Shown here piece by piece: positions 17,482 to 26,145 of a stretch of 64,000 bases of DNA. Under the pieces are notes generated by a model. That model searched no databases and was not told the DNA's origin. It worked only from the letters and a program-made list of their open reading frames with translations. Every line of letters starts with the position of its first letter. Within the stretch, counting starts at the first letter, position 1. The position numbers and the translations under genes were made by a program. The stretch is from Acidimicrobiales bacterium (lineage in GTDB: Bacteria; Actinomycetota; Acidimicrobiia; Acidimicrobiales; SHLQ01): positions 33,502 through 97,501 of the forward strand of contig JAHDEJ010000021.1 of the NCBI GenBank assembly GCA_020628865.1, in the 5' to 3' direction.

Positions 17482-17871
17482 TTACGTCTGGTGTGTCACC
17501 GCCGGCCCCAGCGGAAGCTTCGAGAGAATGCCGACGTCTATGAGTCGCCTGTCGTTGCCTTCGATGAGGAGCCGGTGCGGGTAGAGACCGTTCAGCTCGT
17601 TTGAGTTGAACGTGTTCAGCGCCTCGACGTTCTCGACCTCTTGAACGGCCAGCACATCGACATCCATTGCAATGATGCGGTCGGCGATCTCCTGTCGCTC
17701 GTCTGCGTCCTTGCCCTTGACAACCCTGCCCTTGAAGGTGCGTAGCCGTTTCTCCGCGTTTGCGTCGAGTGTCATCACTTCCGTGAGCTCAGTGCCTGGT
17801 GGTACAGCCGCGGTGAAGTTCCACCTCGTGAAGAGGTTGTTGAGATTGAACGTTCCGATCGAGACATCCAC
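17482..17871 (-). pseudogene. Truncated endonuclease/exonuclease/phosphatase-family gene
   Basis: The frame encodes only 129 residues (GTG 17871 to TAA 17482), but the content is the N-terminal part of an EEP-fold nuclease: IGTFNLNNLFTRWNF, then DVDVLAVQEVENVEALNTF with the catalytic QE, then DVGILSKLPL. Complete EEP enzymes run about 250-350 residues and include later DH and SDH motifs that are absent here. The 158 bases beyond the stop show no continuation, only a 12-bp palindrome at 17461-17472. The gene was probably cut during insertion of foreign DNA after the flippase. GC is lower than in neighbours (57 percent in one 60-base sample). Confidence 0.65.
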
Positions 17872-17981
17872 GCCGTATCCGCCTTTCCGTCGCCTACGCC
17901 GAATTGATGCAGGTTGCGGAGGTGCCCGCTCAGCGGACCCCCCATACCTCATCGCTGGATGCCGTTCGAATCTGTCGGCGA

Positions 17982-18452
17982 CTACTCAAGGAGCCGATCG
18001 AGAAAGTCATCCAGACTCGGGGATATCTCGATCCAATGAGGCGCCCACTCGCTGCCGGAGGGTTGATCGCCGGGCGGGTCCTGCAGGGCGTACACGGGGC
18101 CCGCCTCGTGGGCTGGATCCCACACGAATGGGAGGTCGATATCAAGCAATCCGAGGATGACGGTCGCCGAGCAGTCGATTCGGCCAGGAGCGCCTCCGAA
18201 CTGATTGGTGCCACTCATCCGATCATCCGGCCCCTGATCTCGCCAGACCGCCTGGAAGCTCGAACTCTCGTCGAGGGCCGCGAGTCTCACGAAGTGGAAG
18301 CCGAACGGTGCTCCTTGCGGCTCACCACTGACCCGGACATCGAAGAGCTCCGCGAATCGTCGTGAACCGACGGCGGCGAGCCTTCCGTCCGCCAGGGCGT
18401 CAAGGTACCGGGAGGGTAGCGGTCGTGCTGGTGCGAACGAGTACGGCGTCAT
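17982..18452 (-). CDS. Probable immunity protein paired with the upstream toxin-like gene
   Basis: 156 residues, acidic, no signal peptide or membrane helix. Its ATG (18452-18450) overlaps the TGA stop of the upstream toxin-like gene by 4 bases, the arrangement expected for toxin and immunity. The C-terminal ending WIEISPSLDDFLDRLLE resembles the last helix of SMI1/KNR4 (SUKH) immunity proteins, and a short LPSRYLDAL helix lies near the start, but the similarity is weak. If it is an immunity protein it would act in the cytoplasm by binding the toxin's C-terminal domain. The family is not securely identified. Confidence 0.6.
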   Translation of the reverse strand: MTPYSFAPARPLPSRYLDALADGRLAAVGSRRFAELFDVRVSGEPQGAPFGFHFVRLAALDESSSFQAVWRDQGPDDRMSGTNQFGGAPGRIDCSATVILGLLDIDLPFVWDPAHEAGPVYALQDPPGDQPSGSEWAPHWIEISPSLDDFLDRLLE

Positions 18453-20908
18453 CCCACCACCATAAGCACGGTCTGCTCGGCGATGATGGCGCTGATGTCC
18501 GCGCGAAACTCCTCGGGCATTGCGCGGTTGGGGTTCAGCGTGCCGGAGTTCCAGCCCATCGTGATCGTCGTTCCATCGTTGCTGATCGTGAAGTAGAAGC
18601 CGCGGAGGTTCTCACGCGTTGATCCGACCTCCCTCTCAAGTGTCTGGGCCACGACATCATGACCTTGGAACTGCTCGACAAGATTCGGCGGCTCGGTCCC
18701 GTCAGCCAACCGGGTTTCTCCACTCGGGAGAGCTGCCAAGTCACCGGTGACGGTCTCGTAGGCGCCGGAGAAGCCAGCAGGTACGTCGCCGTCGAGCGTA
18801 AATCTGTCGACTGAGATTGGGTCTCCCGTACCGTTGATTCTCGAAATCGTGAGGTCCGGATGAGCGATGGTCGGCGAAGGTGTCCTGCTGAATATCCGCC
18901 TGATCGTGCTGCCAGCACTGCTCAGAATTCCAGCGGAGGCACAGCCGACAGCGGAACCGGTCAGCGCATCCTCTGCGTTCACAACCTGGTCTTCTTGGAA
19001 GTAGCCGTGCACGGTCGAGCTTGTTGCTCCTTCTGCACCGCCCCATAGGCAGCTCACTCCAACAAGGCGAGCAAACCGTGGAGCCTGACCCAGACCCGCG
19101 GCAGCAAGCGGGCCGAACGCTCCACCGAGGGCCGTCTCGGTCGCCACGCATGTTCCATCAACGTTGTCGAATCGCGTGGCTGGGACAAACAAGCCGTTGT
19201 CGGTTTGATCGCACGTCCACAACGACGTTACGAGGCCAAAGCCGGCGCCAGCTCCGACCGGCCCCCCGTATACGACGAGGACGCCAGCGACTAGGAACGT
19301 TCCGCCGTAGAGAAGCGCGGCTTCGAGGACTGGGTCGTTGTCACATGCCCACTCCTTCAGGCCGCCGATCAACCACGTCTCGTCGTGACAAGCGTCGTAG
19401 TTGTAGCAGCCCGGACCTCTAACTTGGCCGTCACGAGCGACGAAGCCCTCGACGCCGACTAGGAGATTGCCGCCGTCGAGGTAGCACTGAAAAACCTCTG
19501 AAAGCTGGCAAGGCCGCGAAACGACCTCGCCATCGGCATTGCTGAACGTGATGTTCTGGATACGCCAAGAAGCTTCGACGTCGGCCTCGGTGATCCGAGT
19601 GCTTCGGCCGTGTTCTGTCTTGATCAGATAGTTGCCGGTCTCCTCTGCCGTGAAGAGGACAAGACCCTCGTTGAGCAGTATGTCCTCACCGGTCCAGTCA
19701 TAGAACGTGGGCGTGTAGGACGCTCGGTTCAGAAGGCGCCCCGCTGTTCCGTCTTCGTTGACGGTGAGCGCATGGATTGAGGCGTTCCAGTTGCCACTAC
19801 TTGTCGAAAGCTTCCTGACCCACAGGTCGACACTCACAGTCAGGCCCTCGGGAACGAAAAGGGATATGTACTGCTCCTGCCCATTGCTCTGGATCGCTGA
19901 CTGCCAGATCCCACCCGTCGAGCACGCGGGACGGGCCTCGAGCGGATCGGAGGACGCTACGGCGCCGTCGAGTGGAGCCGACACGCGGACAGGCTCGGGC
20001 GGCTCACCCGACACGGACCTACCCACGACGCCAGTCTCGAGAACAGGCACGCCAGCCTCAGCGAGACGGCTCGCTTCAGTCGGCGAGAAAGCCCGAGTCT
20101 CACAGGCTTGAGATTGAATCCGGCCGTCCATAGCAGTGGAGGTCACTCGATAGTCACCGTCACCAAGACCAGCCTGACTCGACTCGGTATCGATCAAGAA
20201 CGTTGCGTTCCCTTCGGATGGCCGAAGCCGGTCAAACGGCTTGTAGTTGCCCGCTTCACTCGGAAGGAGCGCTAGCCAGCCATCGTCGTGCCCATCCCAA
20301 GTGATCGACGTATTGCCATCAGCGAGCGGAGTTGCGATGCAGGTCCCCCGAGCAGCGGTGGTCAGCAAGACCGGGTCGCCCACCACACTCTGATTTCCTG
20401 CGGCGTCGTACGCCGACACCGTGAGTGGCTCGTTGAGTCGGTCCGCCTCGAAGTCGAAGTAGGTCGCCGAGGTGGTCCCCACCACGTCATCGCCGCGTCG
20501 GATCTCGTACCCGACCACACCAACATCGTCGGTGGATGCGGTCCACGACAGCTGCACGTTGGCGCTATCCGCTGTGGCGAATACCTCAATCGGCTTCGAG
20601 GGTGGCGTCGTATCAGCGGGGCTACAGCCGTCAAGAAGTTGCTCGCCTTCACATGTGTCGTTGCCTTCGCCACCGGTCGTTCGGTCATTGTCGCCCGTTC
20701 CGCCGAAGAGCACGTCGTCTCCCGTGCCACCGTTCAGTCGATCGTTGCCCGGACCGCCGTAGAGGGTGTCGTTGTCGGCGAAACCGAACAGTGCCGCTTC
20801 GGCCTGTGAGGTTGAGCAGCACGAGCCCCGGCAACCCATGACGCTGCGTGATTGCAGTGGGCCAGGCAGCATCACCACATCGGTCGGCGACGGCTTGAAC
20901 TGCAGCAC
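18449..20908 (-). CDS. Polymorphic-toxin-like multidomain protein with RTX-type repeats and FN3 domain
   Basis: 819 residues from GTG 20908. Residues about 42-88 contain calcium-binding RTX-type repeats (DTLYGGPGNDRLNGGTGDDV, VLFGGTGDND). Residues about 103-190 are a fibronectin type III domain (PPSKPIEVFAT... LSWTASTDDVGVVGYEI). Beta-rich segments and a cysteine-rich patch follow, then a hydrophobic stretch at about 535-570 (YGGTFLVAGVLVVYGGPVG). The last 130 residues, after IRRIFSRTPSP, form a separate C-terminal domain of unknown fold, the usual place for a toxin warhead. There is no signal peptide at this start; the frame is open upstream without an ATG, so the 5' end may be truncated. 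It overlaps the putative immunity gene by 4 bases. Confidence 0.62.
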   Translation of the reverse strand: MLQFKPSPTDVVMLPGPLQSRSVMGCRGSCCSTSQAEAALFGFADNDTLYGGPGNDRLNGGTGDDVLFGGTGDNDRTTGGEGNDTCEGEQLLDGCSPADTTPPSKPIEVFATADSANVQLSWTASTDDVGVVGYEIRRGDDVVGTTSATYFDFEADRLNEPLTVSAYDAAGNQSVVGDPVLLTTAARGTCIATPLADGNTSITWDGHDDGWLALLPSEAGNYKPFDRLRPSEGNATFLIDTESSQAGLGDGDYRVTSTAMDGRIQSQACETRAFSPTEASRLAEAGVPVLETGVVGRSVSGEPPEPVRVSAPLDGAVASSDPLEARPACSTGGIWQSAIQSNGQEQYISLFVPEGLTVSVDLWVRKLSTSSGNWNASIHALTVNEDGTAGRLLNRASYTPTFYDWTGEDILLNEGLVLFTAEETGNYLIKTEHGRSTRITEADVEASWRIQNITFSNADGEVVSRPCQLSEVFQCYLDGGNLLVGVEGFVARDGQVRGPGCYNYDACHDETWLIGGLKEWACDNDPVLEAALLYGGTFLVAGVLVVYGGPVGAGAGFGLVTSLWTCDQTDNGLFVPATRFDNVDGTCVATETALGGAFGPLAAAGLGQAPRFARLVGVSCLWGGAEGATSSTVHGYFQEDQVVNAEDALTGSAVGCASAGILSSAGSTIRRIFSRTPSPTIAHPDLTISRINGTGDPISVDRFTLDGDVPAGFSGAYETVTGDLAALPSGETRLADGTEPPNLVEQFQGHDVVAQTLEREVGSTRENLRGFYFTISNDGTTITMGWNSGTLNPNRAMPEEFRADISAIIAEQTVLMVVG

Positions 20909-20981
20909 TGCAAGATCTGCCGTGGCGAGTGCCGCGTGCTGAGTCGCAGGCGTCGGTGTTGCACCACAGCGACGTCGACGA

Positions 20982-21959
20982 TCAGCGCCAGGACTTCTTG
21001 AGCGTCGTCATCTCGATGGCGTTCATGCGCTGCAACACCCGGGTACGAAGCGCCTGAGGACCGACGGGGCGCGTTGCCATCTCGGCGACCACGAGCCCGA
21101 GACCGAATCGATCCCTCCGGAACTTCACTCGCTCGCGACGATCCTGGCGCTGCAGGGTCTGGAGTCGCTCGTCGTCGACCACCATCTTCGGAAGCCCGCT
21201 GGGTTCGTAGCCCCGACGTTCGATCCAGTCTCCGAGCCGCGCCTCCATCAGACGAACGTCGTCGTCTGATTGGGTGAGCGACCACCGACCGGCGGCGGCC
21301 GAAGTCGGAGGTTCATAATCGGTCCATTCGGTGTAACCGATCATCTCGTCGGTCCACGGCAGTCCGAGCCAGGCACAGAGCCGACCGAGCGTCGCCTCGT
21401 GGTCGGCCACGAGTTCCTCGAAGCGGACCTCGAAGATGCGGTTCGGCGAGACCGTCGGAGCGAAGGCATCCCAGTCCTGTTCCGACTCGATCCATTTGTC
21501 GAGGCCGAACCAGACGTTGCCGGCCCAACCCATCTTGATGCACGACGGAGCGACGTCCCGCGGATCGCGGACGATGTGGATGAATCGGGCGTTCGGCCAG
21601 AGCGTGGGGAGCTGGTCGAACCGATAGTGCACGGTGGCGCCGACGAGGTCAGCGTCGCCGACCTGCGCCTGCAGGAAACCGTGCACGAGATCGTCGTATC
21701 CCAGCTTCGGGTCGACCGTGAGCCCGCTCGACTCGAAGATGCGGCTCGTCGACAGGTACCGGTGATAGTCGTCGAGGCTCGGGCGGGTCCCATCCGAATC
21801 CATCTGGTCAACCAGGAACTCGAACTCGGCCGCGAAGTTGATGGCCGGATGCGAGTCCAGCATCAGGCGGAGCATCGTTGTTCCGGAACGTTCGGAACCA
21901 ACGAGGAACACCGGCTGATCAGCCGGGTTTGGTTGCAGTTGTATGGCGGGTTCACCCAT
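20982..21959 (-). CDS. PAPS-dependent sulfotransferase
   Basis: 325 residues. VFLVGSERSGTTMLRLMLDS near residue 17 is the 5'-phosphosulfate binding loop, and FIHIVRDPRDVAPSCIKMG near 127 is the 3'-phosphate motif with the conserved RDPRD. LDSHPAINFAAEFEFL between them fits family 3-type bacterial sulfotransferases. It would move sulfate from PAPS to a sugar, lipid or similar acceptor. Its place near the polysaccharide locus makes surface polysaccharide a reasonable target, but it is separated from the locus by a foreign-looking insert. Start ATG 21959 is the first before the conserved region. It is divergent from the MFS gene. Confidence 0.85.
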   Translation of the reverse strand: MGEPAIQLQPNPADQPVFLVGSERSGTTMLRLMLDSHPAINFAAEFEFLVDQMDSDGTRPSLDDYHRYLSTSRIFESSGLTVDPKLGYDDLVHGFLQAQVGDADLVGATVHYRFDQLPTLWPNARFIHIVRDPRDVAPSCIKMGWAGNVWFGLDKWIESEQDWDAFAPTVSPNRIFEVRFEELVADHEATLGRLCAWLGLPWTDEMIGYTEWTDYEPPTSAAAGRWSLTQSDDDVRLMEARLGDWIERRGYEPSGLPKMVVDDERLQTLQRQDRRERVKFRRDRFGLGLVVAEMATRPVGPQALRTRVLQRMNAIEMTTLKKSWR

Positions 21960-22062
21960 GCGCTTCGACCACTTTCCATCCGCCTCCAACCCTCCAAATC
22001 GGTCTCTCGTCGGCCGGACTTGAGAAGAGGGCGGCCATCGAACCGGCGGTACGGTTGAGCCG

Positions 22063-23325
22063 GTGACCGCCGCCGTGACCCGCCGCGAGAACCGACTCGC
22101 CGGCGACGGATGGTTCATCCTCGTCCTGGCCATTTTCACTTCGGCACTGACCGGTCCGGGCCAGACCATCGGCGTCTCCGTCTTCATCGATCATCTGGTC
22201 GACGATCTTTCCCTCAGCCGGGAAGCTGTCAGCTTCGCGTACATGATCGGCACGCTCACCGGTGCAACGCTCCTGCCATGGGTCGGCGGTTGGGTCGACC
22301 GTCGGGGGGTCCGCCGGGCCCAGATGATCATCGGAACGTGCTTTGCGCTCGCCCTGATCAACATGTCGTTCGTGAACGGGATCGTCTGGCTCGCCATCGG
22401 ATTCACGGGCATCCGACTGTTCGGGCAGGGATCGCTCTCGCTCATCTCCACAGTGACGGTCTCCATCACATTCACGCGGAACCGGGGCACGGCGCTCGGC
22501 CTGTTCTCCGTCTTCTCCAATGCGCTCATAACGATGGTGCCGGTTGGGCTCGCCGCGATCATCGCCTGGGTCGGGTGGCGCTCCGCATGGCTCGTCGCCG
22601 CCGTGATCGTCGTGGGCACCGTCGTTCCCATCGCCGTGTTCGGCCTTCGGTCGCTCCCAACCGGCACACACGGCAACGGTGCCGATGCGCCGGCATCCAC
22701 GGGGTTCTCCGTCGATCGGCCGACGGCGATGCGAACCCGCGGCTTCTGGATACTCGTTGCGGTCAGCAGCTCCGCCGGAATGCTGTCCACCGCATTGAAC
22801 TTCCACCAGATCGACCTTCTCGGCGACGCCGGCCTGTCGGACAATGCTGCGGCAGCCATGTTCATTCCGCAGGTCATCGGATCCACGCTGGCCGGGTTCG
22901 GGTTCGGTTGGATCGCCGACCGGGTCGGACATCGCTACCTTCCGGCGGTGTCGATGGCGCTGCTGTTCACCGCCCACGTGCTCGCCGCCCTTGCCGCTCC
23001 CGGACTGGCCGTCTTCATCTACGCCGTGTCGCTCGGCGCGGCCGGCGGCGCCGTTCGAACCGTAACCGCCCTGTTGTTGCCCGAGTGGTTCGGCACCGCG
23101 CACCTCGGCTCGATCCAGGGGGCGGCCACGTTGTTCAACGTCGGCGCGTCTGCACTCGGCCCGGTCGCGCTCGCTGCACTCGAGGCGGGGATCGGTTCGT
23201 ACCCGCCTGCGATCATGATCCTGTCCACCATTCCGGCGGCCGCACTGCTGTTCAGCCTCACCCAACCGAATGCGCCCACGGCAAATTCGCCGGAGGCCTT
23301 GGCGCCGACGGATCTCAGCAACTAG
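22063..23325 (+). CDS. MFS transporter
   Basis: 420 residues, GTG start, 12 hydrophobic segments in two sets of six. The loop between helices 2 and 3 reads GGWVDRRGVRRAQ, the classic MFS signature, and GWIADRVGHRYLPAV is its counterpart in the second half. It resembles the monocarboxylate/oxalate-formate antiporter branch (early helices with GPGQTIGVSVFIDHLVDDL). The substrate cannot be told. It is followed 9 bases later by the nickel-transporter-like gene. Confidence 0.85.
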   Translation: MTAAVTRRENRLAGDGWFILVLAIFTSALTGPGQTIGVSVFIDHLVDDLSLSREAVSFAYMIGTLTGATLLPWVGGWVDRRGVRRAQMIIGTCFALALINMSFVNGIVWLAIGFTGIRLFGQGSLSLISTVTVSITFTRNRGTALGLFSVFSNALITMVPVGLAAIIAWVGWRSAWLVAAVIVVGTVVPIAVFGLRSLPTGTHGNGADAPASTGFSVDRPTAMRTRGFWILVAVSSSAGMLSTALNFHQIDLLGDAGLSDNAAAAMFIPQVIGSTLAGFGFGWIADRVGHRYLPAVSMALLFTAHVLAALAAPGLAVFIYAVSLGAAGGAVRTVTALLLPEWFGTAHLGSIQGAATLFNVGASALGPVALAALEAGIGSYPPAIMILSTIPAAALLFSLTQPNAPTANSPEALAPTDLSN

Positions 23326-23334
23326 ACGGGAGTC

Positions 23335-24276
23335 ATGTCGCTCGGCCTCCTTCTGACCGCGTTCGGGCTGGGCCTGCGCCACGGCGTCGACTGGGATCAC
23401 ATCGCCGCCATCGCCGACCTGAGCAGCAGCAGCGAAACGCGGCGGCGCGGGTTCGTGCTGTCGATGCTCTATGCGCTCGGGCACGGCGTTGTCGTGTTCG
23501 CACTGGGCACGTTGGCGATCGCCTTCGGTGCCGCCATTCCCGAGTCGCTCGACGTCTGGATGGGTCGAGTCGTCGGCATCACATTGATCGCGCTCGGCGC
23601 CTGGATCCTGCTCGAGCTCGCTCGTCGCGGACGCGACTTCCGGCTTCGCAGTCGATGGATGCTGATGATCGATGGGACGTTCGCTGGGCTTCGGCGAGTG
23701 CGAAGCGCCGCCACCCGCCGCTTCATCTCCGTCGAGCACGATCACGACCACGAGCACGTCGACGCCGACCACGACGCCAGCCATGCGCATGACCACGCGC
23801 ACGTCCACAGCGAGGCCGAGATCGACCTTCGTGCCGCCATGCCGGAACCGGCCGCCGTGGGCTGGCGTGGTGTTCGGGAGCGCTTCAGCCACAGCCACAC
23901 GCATCAGCACTCGCACCATCATCGCCACGAACTTGCGCTCCCGACCGAAGCGACCACGACCTACGGCAACGGCACGGCGACCGGCATCGGCATGCTCCAT
24001 GGTGTTGGCATCGAGAGCCCGACGCAGATCGCCATCTTCGTTGCGTCCACCTCCGCGGTCGGCGTGTCGTTCGGCCTGGTGCTGCTCGGCGCCTGGGTCG
24101 CCGGCCTGATCATCTCCAACGCGGTCCTGGCCCTCCTCGCCGGCGCCGGCGTGCTGAACGCCGAGAAGAGCTTCCCGGTCTACGCCACCCTTGCGGTGAT
24201 CATCAGCGTCATGAGCATCGCCCTCGGCACGTTGTATCTGATCGGGCTGGACGTGTTGCCCGGCATCCTCACCTGA
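23335..24276 (+). CDS. NiCoT/NicO-type nickel or cobalt transporter
   Basis: 313 residues. LGLRHGVDWDHIAAIADL near residue 13 is the metal-recognition helix of NiCoT-like permeases (RHxxDxDHI). Two cytoplasmic His-rich loops are conspicuous (HDHDHEHVDADHDASHAHDH near 142 and HSHTHQHSHHHRH near 188), as expected for a Ni/Co/Zn-handling protein. Seven or eight hydrophobic segments flank them. No metalloenzyme gene is adjacent, so the metal is not certain. GGGAG lies just before ATG 23335. Confidence 0.85.
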   Translation: MSLGLLLTAFGLGLRHGVDWDHIAAIADLSSSSETRRRGFVLSMLYALGHGVVVFALGTLAIAFGAAIPESLDVWMGRVVGITLIALGAWILLELARRGRDFRLRSRWMLMIDGTFAGLRRVRSAATRRFISVEHDHDHEHVDADHDASHAHDHAHVHSEAEIDLRAAMPEPAAVGWRGVRERFSHSHTHQHSHHHRHELALPTEATTTYGNGTATGIGMLHGVGIESPTQIAIFVASTSAVGVSFGLVLLGAWVAGLIISNAVLALLAGAGVLNAEKSFPVYATLAVIISVMSIALGTLYLIGLDVLPGILT

Positions 24277-24281
24277 GCCAC

Positions 24282-24968
24282 GTGTACTCGACCGTCCTGT
24301 TCGACCTCGATCACATGCTGTTGGACTCGGACGAGTCGGAACGCTTGGCGTTCGCGGCGACGATGGCGGCCGCCGGAGTCGTGGATGGTGCCGAGGAGTT
24401 GTTCCCCGCCTACACGGCAATCAACCGTGCGATGTGGGCCGCCGTGGAGCGCGGCGAGATGACGCCACTCGACGTGAAGGCGCGTCGATTCGAGGACTTC
24501 GTGGACCAGACGGGCATCACGGCCGACCCGGCGCAGATGGCGGGCTGGTTCGTGCACGGATTGGGTGCCAATGGCGAGCTGTATCCGGGTGCGCTCGAGC
24601 TGCTCGAAGCGGTGCGGCCGACCGCTCAGACCGGCCTCGTCACCAATGGGATCGGCGAGGTACAGCGAGCGCGAATCGCCCGGCTTGGGCTCGCGCCCTT
24701 CTTCGACGCGGTGTCCATCTCGGGTGAGCTGGGGGTGGCCAAGCCGTCACCGGAGATCTTCGACCACACGTTCAGCCTGCTCGCCGATTCCGATCGGGAT
24801 GGTGCAGTGATGATCGGCGACAGCCTCACGAGCGACATGGCCGGCGGGATCGCCGCCGGAATCGACACCGTGTGGTTCAACCGTCATGGTGGCGATTCCG
24901 GTGAAGTCGAGCCGACGCACGAGGTGTCGTCGATTGGTGAGATCGCCGGAGTGCTCGGCGTGGGCTGA
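24282..24968 (+). CDS. HAD-superfamily hydrolase (YjjG-like)
   Basis: 228 residues, GTG start 5 bases after the transporter stop. Motif I is FDLDHMLLD (residues 7-15): both catalytic aspartates are kept, but the usual threonine of DxDxT is methionine. Motif II is VTNG, motif III includes GVAKPSPEIF and motif IV is MIGDSLTSD. The C1 cap is helical. This is the layout of pyrimidine 5'-nucleotidase YjjG and of haloacid dehalogenase-type phosphatases; the substrate is unknown. The Met substitution may alter positioning of the nucleophile. Confidence 0.82.
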   Translation: MYSTVLFDLDHMLLDSDESERLAFAATMAAAGVVDGAEELFPAYTAINRAMWAAVERGEMTPLDVKARRFEDFVDQTGITADPAQMAGWFVHGLGANGELYPGALELLEAVRPTAQTGLVTNGIGEVQRARIARLGLAPFFDAVSISGELGVAKPSPEIFDHTFSLLADSDRDGAVMIGDSLTSDMAGGIAAGIDTVWFNRHGGDSGEVEPTHEVSSIGEIAGVLGVG

Positions 24969-24977
24969 AGCCCCGAA

Positions 24978-25856
24978 TCAGAAGTCGATCAGATCGCCGA
25001 TGCCGCCCGAGCCGAGGCCGCGGGCATCCTGCTTGAGTGCCGTGTCAATCGAGACGGCCGACGCGTAGACGAGCTGGCGCAGCGGATCGGACAGCGGCTC
25101 GTGCACCTGCAGGACGTAGTTGTCCGCGGTGGTGAACATGGTCTTGAGCACGCCTTCGAACGTTTTCGTGATGCGGGCGACCTCCCGATCGTTCTCGTCT
25201 CGCAGGGAGAAGTTCCAGGCACGCCAGTTCTCGGCCTGGATGCGACCGACTTGCACGCCGCCGACCTCGAAGTTGAATCGGATCTTGCCGAAGACGTTCT
25301 GCTGGACGATCTGGCCGACCTCGTTGCCGGCCGCGTCCTGCACGATGACGCGGGACTTGAAGAACTTGGCCGGTCGGGTGAGCGCGAGTTGGACGATGCC
25401 GTTGCGATCGACGACCTGATACTTGTGCGTGAAGTACTGATCCCAGCTTCCGAAGAAGCGGAACACCTTCTTGAATCGGGATTGGCCGACCTGGCGGACC
25501 GCCCCGATCTGACCGCCGGACTGGTCGTAGAGGGCGAACTCGGTGTTGACCTCGATCAGCTTGACCTTCTGGTTGACGACCAGGATGGGCTCGTCGAGGA
25601 GATGACCGCCGCCCACGTGCGTGGGTGGGCCGCCCGGTGCACCGCGTCGTTCCGCGTTCTGTTGGTGTTTGGCGACCTGCCTCTGGAGTTTCTCCGGCGC
25701 CTTGGGGACGACGACCTGCTTGGCATCGGTCAGCGGATCGTGGCTTTCACGCCCGTGTGAGGCAACCCGTTCGGTCCATTCGGTGCCGTCGTACCACCGA
25801 TATTCGTGCCGACCCATCGGGTCCGGGTACCAGTCCGCCACATGTTCTTCTGTCAT
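24978..25856 (-). CDS. DUF2510 plus LURP-one/scramblase-like protein
   Basis: 292 residues. The N-terminus DWYPDPMGRHEYRWYDGTEW is a DUF2510 motif, common at membrane-facing ends of actinobacterial proteins. After a charged linker, residues about 90-260 form the beta-barrel plus buried helix of the LURP-one/phospholipid scramblase-like (Tubby-like) family: VVNQKVKLIEVNTEFALYDQ, YQVVDRNG, VIVQDAAGNEVGQI. It probably associates with phospholipid or membrane; no enzyme activity can be assigned. AGAGGA is spaced better for ATG 25856 than for GTG 25862. It is convergent with the HAD gene. Confidence 0.78.
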   Translation of the reverse strand: MTEEHVADWYPDPMGRHEYRWYDGTEWTERVASHGRESHDPLTDAKQVVVPKAPEKLQRQVAKHQQNAERRGAPGGPPTHVGGGHLLDEPILVVNQKVKLIEVNTEFALYDQSGGQIGAVRQVGQSRFKKVFRFFGSWDQYFTHKYQVVDRNGIVQLALTRPAKFFKSRVIVQDAAGNEVGQIVQQNVFGKIRFNFEVGGVQVGRIQAENWRAWNFSLRDENDREVARITKTFEGVLKTMFTTADNYVLQVHEPLSDPLRQLVYASAVSIDTALKQDARGLGSGGIGDLIDF

Positions 25857-25927
25857 TTCCACATTCCTCTTCTATTGCCCACTCCGCCTCTGCCCACCAC
25901 CTTCGGCGACAGACCCCTCCCCCACAT

Positions 25928-26109
25928 CGGGGTCAGACCCCGAAACCCGCTTGGGGGTCTGACCCCTAATGGGGATTGGGTGCCAGAGCAGAACCCACAG
26001 GGTTATCCACAGAGTGTTGATTTTGTTGGGATCGCGGCCGCGCGTTGTCCACAGAACATCCACATTGGGGTCTGACCCCGTTCCTGGACCCCGTTCCTGC
26101 GGGGTCAGG
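25928..26109. repeat. Cluster of GGGGTCAGACCCC-type palindromes
   Basis: Three copies of a 13-base odd palindrome GGGGTC(A/T)GACCCC lie at 25929-25941 (extended to 15 bases), 25954-25966 and 26067-26079. A half copy follows at 26101-26109 and a related 7-bp hairpin GACCCCG/CGGGGTC at 26087-26106. All are in one 289-base intergenic gap. They look like REP-type elements mobilised by a RAYT transposase, but no such gene is in the window. Confidence 0.6.
25991..26064 (+). promoter_or_regulatory. Cluster of DnaA boxes in two close pairs
   Basis: TTATCCACA (26003-26011) is a perfect DnaA box and TTGTCCACA (26045-26053) matches the form common in high-GC actinobacteria. Each has a degenerate partner ending in CCACA about one helical turn away: GAACCCACA (25991-25999) and ACATCCACA (26056-26064). 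A relatively AT-rich stretch lies between the pairs. No dnaA, dnaN or rpmH is nearby, so this is more likely a DnaA titration or regulatory site than the chromosomal origin. Confidence 0.5.
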
Positions 26110-26145
26110 TCCTCCCCGGGTGACCGCCGGCGGACACGGCGCGGC

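Noticed and set aside
21952..24420. 822-codon minus-strand open frame opposite the MFS, nickel transporter and HAD genes
   Set aside because: Low-complexity shadow translation; the plus strand has three well-supported genes.
25991..26064. Chromosomal origin (oriC)
   Set aside because: Only four boxes, two degenerate, and no dnaA/dnaN/parAB neighbourhood.
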